From NCBI GenBank assembly GCA_905236295.1, contig CAJOQF010000150.1:1-11421 (forward strand): 11,421 nucleotides of DNA, given 5' to 3'. The number at the start of each line of letters is the position of its first letter. The first letter of the stretch is position 1. This DNA comes from an uncultured Eubacterium sp. Lineage in GTDB: Bacteria; Bacillota; Clostridia; Lachnospirales; Lachnospiraceae. The translations under genes were made by a program, and so were the position numbers. Under the pieces are notes generated by a model. It was not told the DNA's origin. It was given only the letters and a program-made list of their open reading frames with translations, and ran no database searches. Below, one piece after another: positions 6,741 to 11,421 of this stretch.

Positions 6741-7430
6741 TTAACCTTCCGTCATATTATTTGCTGCGGCAGCTGCCTGAGTCTCGGCTGTTGTCTGAGC
6801 TGAACCCGCATTTGCCGCCTCGTCCTTCCATGCCGCAAACTTCTTTTCAACGGCATCAAAGGTCTGTTTTGAAATGTCAGGGAGATCCTTGCCCCAAGCC
6901 TTGGTAGCCTGATCATATCCCTTCTTGAATGCTGAGAGGAGTTCGTCTGCCTTGCTTGCATCATCTCCCGCAAGCGCTTTCGCAAAATCCACTATTCTCT
7001 GCGAAGTCTTTTCAACTCCCCAGTATCCATCCTCTGAGATGGCCTCCTGAGCCTTTGCCTTTGCAGCCTCGCTGACCGTATAGTCTCCGCTTGCAAGGAA
7101 TGACCATACATCATCCTCTCCGCCGTTTGTCACAAACTGTCCGCCGAGCTGTCCGCCCATCATTTCACGAACATATCCAAGCAGCTGAGCCTTTTGAGCC
7201 TCCATATCCGCCTTCATCTGGTCAACTATTGCACTATAGTCCTTTTTATTGTTCTCCAATGCTTTCGTAGCTTCGGCTGAAGGTGTATAGGTCTCAGTCT
7301 CCGGCTGGGCTGCTGCCTTTGTATCTGTAGTCTCTGCCGCCTTTGTCTCGGCGGCACTCTTCATAGCCGGGCTTGTGGTCGAAAATGCCGAATACGCATC
7401 ATATCCGTTAATTCCTGAAATTCCACTCAT
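6741..7430 (-). CDS. 229-residue protein of unknown function with conserved-looking helical C-domain
   Basis: I cannot assign a function. The N-terminus, MSGISGINGYDAYSAFSTTS, is Gly/Ser/Tyr-rich without a hydrophobic signal. Residues 25-55 are a disordered Ala/Glu/Thr-rich linker. A charged helix follows (60-92, DYSAIVDQMKADMEAQKAQL), then a compact-looking region (about 107-201) containing GYWGVEKTSQRIVDFAKAL, DELLSAFKKGYDQATKAWG and FDAVEKKFAAW. The tail is Ala/Thr/Gln-rich. The ordered segment looks conserved rather than random, and I have an uncertain memory of similar segments in hypothetical proteins of motile bacteria. AAGGAGG lies 8 bases before the ATG. It is the first gene of a unit with the amidase 7 bases downstream. 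A sigma-28-like promoter candidate lies upstream, so a motility-linked role is possible but unproven. Confidence 0.82.
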   Translation of the reverse strand: MSGISGINGYDAYSAFSTTSPAMKSAAETKAAETTDTKAAAQPETETYTPSAEATKALENNKKDYSAIVDQMKADMEAQKAQLLGYVREMMGGQLGGQFVTNGGEDDVWSFLASGDYTVSEAAKAKAQEAISEDGYWGVEKTSQRIVDFAKALAGDDASKADELLSAFKKGYDQATKAWGKDLPDISKQTFDAVEKKFAAWKDEAANAGSAQTTAETQAAAAANNMTEG

Positions 7431-7502
7431 AACATCATCCTCCTTGAAAAATTTGCTAAAACACTACTTCCCTGTCAATATATGTTTACATAGTTATCCT
7501 TA

Positions 7503-7538
7503 TGTTAAATATCGGATGTTTTATACAATATCTTAACA
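7503..7538. repeat. Inverted repeat overlapping the sigma-28-like promoter
   Basis: TGTTAAATAT (7503-7512) and ATATCTTAACA (7528-7538) pair over ten bases with a single unpaired C, around a 15-base loop. It begins just after the stop codon of the sensor gene and covers the -35 and -10 of the candidate promoter. It could be an operator or a weak 3' hairpin of the sensor mRNA. The arms are AT-rich and there is no U-run, so a chance dyad cannot be excluded. Confidence 0.4.
7509..7535 (-). promoter_or_regulatory. Candidate sigma-28 (FliA/SigD) promoter
   Basis: On the minus strand TAAG (7535-7532), 15 bases, then TCCGATAT (7516-7509) resembles the flagellar sigma consensus TAAA-N15-GCCGATAT with one mismatch in each element. 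Transcription would start near 7502, about 70 bases before the ATG of the 229-residue gene. The only good sigma-A hexamer in this gap, TTGACA at 7478-7473, has no matching -10 box, which makes the sigma-28 reading more attractive. Confidence 0.42.
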
Positions 7539-7541
7539 GGT

Positions 7542-10500
7542 TTATTTTTCTTCATCCTCAAATTTCTTCCTGATGTTATCTATGTCTTCCGTAGTTCCTC
7601 CGCCCGTATCATCCGGTGCTCTGAACTCGCCTTTTTCGACAAGTCTCAAAAACGCGTCAACCACGTCTTCCTGAAGCTGTGAGCCCGCAACTGCCTGGAC
7701 TATAGATACAGCCTTCTCAAAATTCATGCGCTTTCGATATGGTCTGTCCGAGTACATCGCATCAAAGGTATCCGCAACGGCTATGATCTGCGCAACTCTT
7801 GGGATCTTATCTCCCTCAAGTCCCTTCGGATAACCCTGTCCGTCCGGGCGCTCATGGTGAGAGCCTGCGCCAATGGCAAGTTCCGGCATGATACTTATAT
7901 CCTTTAATACGTTGTAACCCTGTGCCGCATGAGATTTGATGATGCTGAACTCATTATCATCGAGCTTTCCTGATTTATTTAGAACCTCAGGCGGTACACC
8001 GATCTTCCCGATATCGTGAAGAAGTGCGATATTGTAGTAGTTTTCTATGGTCTCCTCGTCATATCCGAGCTCCCTTGCAAGCATGGCAGTGTACTCAGCA
8101 ACCCTCGTAGAATGACCGTTTGTGTATTTGTCCTTCATATCGATGGTCTTTGCAAACGCCTCAACAATTTCTCTTACGAGAAGCTTGGTTTCCTTATGTT
8201 TCTTTTCAATAGCCCTTGTCTTTGCACGGGTATATATTCTCACCACAATTATGATCAGTATGATGATGATGGCGGCAACTATTATGTAGAACCACGGTCT
8301 CTCGTAAAACGCTTTCTCTTTTATAATGGTTACCGACATTTCCTCATTGCCGTATCCCATCGAATCCTGAAGTTTCATCACGAAATTATAGGTTCCGCCA
8401 CTTAAGTTTGTATAGTCGACCGGGTTAAATTCTTCCCTCTCAACCGTCATCTCCTCCTTATCAAATCCATTCAGGTAATACGTAACCTTTGGATTCATAA
8501 GGGAGTACGCAAATACAAAACCGTGTATCGTCACCTTGTCGACATCCGAGGAGATCCTTATTTCCCCGTTCGCATTCTGATATACAAGTTCACCGTCCGC
8601 CTCAACAAACGGAACACACATCTTTATATTGTCAACACTTTCAAACGGAACCTCGATATTAACCTTGTCCACGCCGGCGGTTCCGGATATATACAGATAT
8701 CCTTCATCTGTAACTTCACTGTATGAATTCGCTGTCGCCGAACATGAAAGTCCGTTTGCCTTGTCGTAGAACACAAACTCCATATCCTTTTCATTTGAAA
8801 GGAGCTCGTCAGCAGTAGTCACGTATATACCGTCACTTGAGAGTATCCACAATTCGCCCTTGCTGTTTTCGTAGATGTCAAAGTTGTTTGAATACGGGAA
8901 ATTTGTAATCGTCTGGACATTGTGATCCGCATCCATATATGCAAGTGAATTGCTTGTCACTATCCAATATACGTCTTTAAGGCGGTCTTTTTTTATACGC
9001 ATTACGACTTCGGAAACCAATCCCTTGTCAAGTCCGATATTTTCTGCCTTGCCATCCTTTATAACAAAGATGCCGCCACCGTCGGTTCCGACAAGTATTT
9101 CTCCGTTTTCTCCCTCTGCGACCGACAGGATCTCGGTGTTTGTTATCCCGCACTCTTCTCCGTATACCCGGGTGATCTTATCTCCTTCTATAACAGCCAC
9201 GCCTCCTGTGCAGGCAGCGATAAATGAACCATCGCTCATCTCACAGACAACCCTGACTCTGTCCGACGGGAGTCCGTCATCCACAGTAAACCGAGTGACC
9301 TTACCCTTGTCATACATAACAATGCCGTTTTCACCGTATGTTGAAAACCACATACGATCCCTGCTGTCACTGACTATCGATCTGACTCTGTAACCGGAAA
9401 GCAGGCTTATGAGATCATCCGGCTTATTTTCAGCATCGGGTGATGTATATCCTACTATAGGAACCGAATCAACCTGACCGTCATCATTTAATACGGTAAT
9501 TCCATCGTCTGTTCCGATAAAGAGCATATCGTCATAACGACAGGTAGTGTTGACCCACTGGTTTTTAAGGTCATATTTCTCATATATATCCTGGAACTGG
9601 CACGGAACAACCTTCATCACACCCTGTCCGCTTGAAGTAAACCAGAGATTGCCCTGATAATCCTGTATCATATGCTCGACCGAATAACTCATCGGAACAT
9701 CCTTTAAAATGCTGACCTTACCCAGCTCAAGCTTTCCGATACCATTGTCCGCACATATCCAGATTTTATCGCCATACTGTCCCATATAGTTGATGCAGTA
9801 CAGATCTCCGGTATCATATACTTTTCTTTTTCCGAGTTCCCTTTCAAAAGTACCGTAATAGATACGATTTTCACCGGTTCCTATATATATGTACCCCGGG
9901 TTGTTCTTATCCGGAGTCATGGAGTATACCCCTTCTATGCCGAGATCTTCCTGGGTATAAAAATCCTGTATCTGCCTGTCTTTTACAGTAAATATCGAAC
10001 CGTTCATGGTCAGTCCGTAAATCAGTCCGTCGGCGCCTTTAATAAGCTGGAGAACAAACTGACCGTTTACATTCTCATCATCAAGCGGAACCAGATTCTG
10101 ATCAGAATCGATAACAGCCATTCCTCCGGTAGTTCCGACATAGATGTCTCCGTTTTCATCTTCGCATATCGCACGGACACTCGACGCCGGAAGTCCATCC
10201 GACTTGTTAAATATCTTTGTTTTGCCCTTACCAAGCACCGCAACACCACAGTCATTTGTGCCTATCCACAAGTCCTGATTGCTGTCGACAAACAGACATC
10301 TGGAGTTTGCAATTCCCTCAGTGGAATCAAGTCTTTCGAATGTATTGCCATCATATCTTGTGACACCGCTGTAGCTTCCTATCCACAGGAATCCATCCTC
10401 TGTTTCGGCGATGGCATTTGCCTCCGATGTCAGCAGTCCGTTATCTGTATTATAAAGCACCGCAGCATACTGTTCTCGCGCATCAACCGGATCCGTCGGC

Positions 10501-10643
10501 TGTTTCTTCGAACTGTCTGTAGCAGCCTGCACATTATAAGCCGATAAATACATCTGGCCTGCAAAAAAAGCCGACAAAGCCAACACCAATATGCAAGCTA
10601 TGATTCTTTTTGCTCTGTTTTGTGTTCTACCGCGTCTGTCCAT
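7542..10643 (-). CDS. Membrane sensor: Reg_prop propeller, Y_Y_Y domain and HD-GYP phosphodiesterase output
   Basis: This 1033-residue protein joins an outer sensory part to a cyclic-dinucleotide enzyme. A positively charged N-terminus and membrane helix or uncleaved signal lie at about 13-36 (IIACILVLALSAFFAGQMYL). Residues about 55-690 hold many Reg_prop propeller repeats, such as FLWIGSYSGVTRYDG, DLWIGTNDCGVAVLG and ILVGTDGGGIFVIKDGK. A Y_Y_Y domain (about 700-782) shows VTYYLNGFDKEE and YTNLSGGTYNFVMKLQDS. One membrane helix (about 784-804) leads to an HD-GYP domain: H844 in NGHSTRV, HDIGKIGVPP from 876, HHERPDGQGYP (929-939). All motif residues are intact, so c-di-GMP (or related dinucleotide) hydrolysis is predicted. 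The ATG at 10643 has GAGG 8 bases upstream. Propeller/Y_Y_Y sensors usually end in kinase or GGDEF outputs; HD-GYP is less usual. Ligand unknown. Confidence 0.93.
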   Translation of the reverse strand: MDRRGRTQNRAKRIIACILVLALSAFFAGQMYLSAYNVQAATDSSKKQPTDPVDAREQYAAVLYNTDNGLLTSEANAIAETEDGFLWIGSYSGVTRYDGNTFERLDSTEGIANSRCLFVDSNQDLWIGTNDCGVAVLGKGKTKIFNKSDGLPASSVRAICEDENGDIYVGTTGGMAVIDSDQNLVPLDDENVNGQFVLQLIKGADGLIYGLTMNGSIFTVKDRQIQDFYTQEDLGIEGVYSMTPDKNNPGYIYIGTGENRIYYGTFERELGKRKVYDTGDLYCINYMGQYGDKIWICADNGIGKLELGKVSILKDVPMSYSVEHMIQDYQGNLWFTSSGQGVMKVVPCQFQDIYEKYDLKNQWVNTTCRYDDMLFIGTDDGITVLNDDGQVDSVPIVGYTSPDAENKPDDLISLLSGYRVRSIVSDSRDRMWFSTYGENGIVMYDKGKVTRFTVDDGLPSDRVRVVCEMSDGSFIAACTGGVAVIEGDKITRVYGEECGITNTEILSVAEGENGEILVGTDGGGIFVIKDGKAENIGLDKGLVSEVVMRIKKDRLKDVYWIVTSNSLAYMDADHNVQTITNFPYSNNFDIYENSKGELWILSSDGIYVTTADELLSNEKDMEFVFYDKANGLSCSATANSYSEVTDEGYLYISGTAGVDKVNIEVPFESVDNIKMCVPFVEADGELVYQNANGEIRISSDVDKVTIHGFVFAYSLMNPKVTYYLNGFDKEEMTVEREEFNPVDYTNLSGGTYNFVMKLQDSMGYGNEEMSVTIIKEKAFYERPWFYIIVAAIIIILIIIVVRIYTRAKTRAIEKKHKETKLLVREIVEAFAKTIDMKDKYTNGHSTRVAEYTAMLARELGYDEETIENYYNIALLHDIGKIGVPPEVLNKSGKLDDNEFSIIKSHAAQGYNVLKDISIMPELAIGAGSHHERPDGQGYPKGLEGDKIPRVAQIIAVADTFDAMYSDRPYRKRMNFEKAVSIVQAVAGSQLQEDVVDAFLRLVEKGEFRAPDDTGGGTTEDIDNIRKKFEDEEK

Positions 10644-10668
10644 CCGTTTGCCCTCACCAAAAAATATC

Positions 10669-10704
10669 TTTATATATAATAAGAATCACATTCAATCCAC
10701 TTAA
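10669..10704 (-). promoter_or_regulatory. AT-rich promoter region of the HD-GYP sensor gene
   Basis: Two overlapping sigma-A readings are possible on the minus strand: TTAAGT (10704-10699), 17 bases, TATTAT (10681-10676); or TTGAAT (10695-10690), 15 bases, TATAAA (10674-10669). Neither is strong in both boxes. The location 25-60 bases before the ATG is right for a promoter. Confidence 0.35.
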
Positions 10705-10721
10705 TTATTTTATCACCCTAT

Positions 10722-10751
10722 CCCGATTTCGGCAATAAGCCACAGGCTATT
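10722..10751 (-). terminator. Weak tandem hairpins after the ABC ATPase gene
   Basis: On the minus strand AATAGCC (10751-10745), loop TGT and GGCTTATT (10741-10734) form an imperfect stem containing the TAG stop. It is followed by a tiny CCGA/TCGG stem (10732-10723). There is no U-run after the second hairpin, so termination is uncertain. Confidence 0.25.
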
Positions 10752-11421
10752 TAAGCTGCAGGATGTCCTCCTCTCTAAAGCGCAGATATTTGGGCAATCC
10801 ACGCTCCTCTATCTTGTGATTCTTTGTATTCGGAACGAAATAACATATCTGTCCCGCCCCGGCATTTACATAGTACTGCGTATCAAACGGAAGATGTGCT
10901 ATCGTCTTTAGATCAAACGGGATCGCATTGTAGTTGTCATCATCCCAGACCGGTTCGAAAAAATGAGCCTTGTAACCCACATAATTCAACTCTTCATTTA
11001 GGACATAGCCGGTCTCTATTGTGACATTCCATTCAGGAATCTTTACATGGTGATCATCAAGTCTTATGGCTCTCGAAATGTTTTTGCAGCCTATGAGCTT
11101 CGCTGTAACCGCATTTTCCGGTTTTCTAAACACATCCGTCGTCTTTCCGTGGGCGCTAAGATGTCCTTCGTCCAAAACTATCATCTCATCGCAAAACTTA
11201 TATATCTCATCCCGGCTATGCGAAACCATGATAACCAGCACGTCAAACTCCTCCAGTATCATCAGGAGCTCTTCCGCCATTACATCCTTCAAATGATAAT
11301 CCAGCGCCGAAAACGGTTCGTCAAACAATAAAAGCTGTGGCTCGTAGGCAAGCATCCTCGCAAGCGCAACTCTCTGCTGCTGACCGCCCGACAATTGTGA
11401 CGGTAATCTTTTCTCCAGCCC
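10747..11421 (-). CDS. modC: ABC transporter ATP-binding protein, ModC-like, N-terminus outside the window
   Basis: This is the C-terminal 224 residues of an ABC ATPase; the gene enters from the right edge. In-frame codons run from 11421 (GLEKRLPSQ) into the signature LSGGQQQRVALAR, whose Leu codon is TTG at 11394, an internal residue and not a start. Walker B and D-loop (LLLFDEPFSALD) and the H-loop His (MVSHSRDEI) follow. Behind the ATPase domain, KPENAVTAKLIGCKNISRA and a roughly 120-residue beta-rich C-domain (YVGYKAHFFEPV) match clostridial molybdate/tungstate-type importers (ModC) as I know them. The protein would energise oxyanion import with membrane and binding partners lying further right. 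The Walker A motif is not visible, and another oxyanion transporter remains possible. Confidence 0.82.
   Translation of the reverse strand, partial: GLEKRLPSQLSGGQQQRVALARMLAYEPQLLLFDEPFSALDYHLKDVMAEELLMILEEFDVLVIMVSHSRDEIYKFCDEMIVLDEGHLSAHGKTTDVFRKPENAVTAKLIGCKNISRAIRLDDHHVKIPEWNVTIETGYVLNEELNYVGYKAHFFEPVWDDDNYNAIPFDLKTIAHLPFDTQYYVNAGAGQICYFVPNTKNHKIEERGLPKYLRFREEDILQLK

Noticed and set aside
7450..7478. Sigma-A promoter based on TTGACA at 7478-7473
   Set aside because: At 17 bases spacing the -10 position reads CAAATT, matching only three of six bases, and it would fire almost inside the ribosome binding site.
8950..9393. 147-codon open frame on the plus strand inside the sensor gene
   Set aside because: It is antisense to a well-supported propeller region. 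Its Ser/Pro/Thr-rich composition is that of a shadow frame, and I see no family motif in it.
11392..11394. TTG at 11394 as a start codon of the ABC ATPase
   Set aside because: It is the Leu of the LSGGQ signature. The frame stays open to the window edge with family-like residues, so the gene is cut by the window, not short.
1..11421. Mobile elements, CRISPR arrays, tRNA or rRNA
   Set aside because: No transposase, integrase, regularly spaced repeats or RNA-gene signatures were seen on either strand.

Overview
The window reads as chromosomal DNA of a low-to-moderate GC Gram-positive clostridium, most likely a motile Lachnospiraceae relative (Butyrivibrio/Roseburia-like). The basis is a Firmicutes-type yerC-pcrA junction, the Bacillus/Clostridium gene order rnhB - fliK-like - flhB-like (rnhB-ylqG-ylqH in B. 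subtilis), strong purine-rich ribosome binding sites, and protein sequences of clostridial flavour. The genus is inferred, not proven. Every gene lies on the minus strand except one nucleotidyltransferase. Nothing suggests a mobile element, CRISPR array, tRNA or rRNA, and no intergenic stretch exceeds about 110 bases.

Right to left, in the direction of minus-strand transcription: the C-terminal part of a molybdate-type ABC ATPase (10747-11421); a 1033-residue membrane sensor with an extracellular propeller of Reg_prop repeats, a Y_Y_Y domain, one membrane segment and a cytoplasmic HD-GYP domain (7542-10643); a two-gene unit of a 229-residue conserved-looking hypothetical protein and a probable lipoprotein Amidase_3 cell-wall hydrolase, preceded by a sigma-28-like promoter candidate; then a tightly packed five-gene unit: a 119-residue small protein, a CPBP membrane protease, RNase HII, a FliK-like hook-length protein and a short FlhB C-domain-like protein. 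Junctions in this last unit are overlaps or gaps of 10 bases or less, so translational coupling is likely.

At the left end a plus-strand nucleotidyltransferase (407-1324) converges on the flhB-like gene. The two stop codons overlap inside a 10-bp inverted repeat. It diverges from yerC, and the two promoters are interlaced so closely that polymerase could not occupy both. yerC runs into pcrA by an ATGA overlap; only the first 17 codons of pcrA are in the window.

The common theme of the middle section is the cell surface and flagellar-type export: cell-wall cleavage, a c-di-GMP-type output domain, FliK/FlhB-like proteins outside any main flagellar cluster, and two small alanine/serine-rich proteins with similar N-termini. 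A link between these is a hypothesis only. The most checkable new observations are the interlaced promoters, the shared hairpin over converging stops, the sigma-28-like promoter with an overlapping inverted repeat, and the FlhB-like protein that begins just past where FlhB normally self-cleaves.
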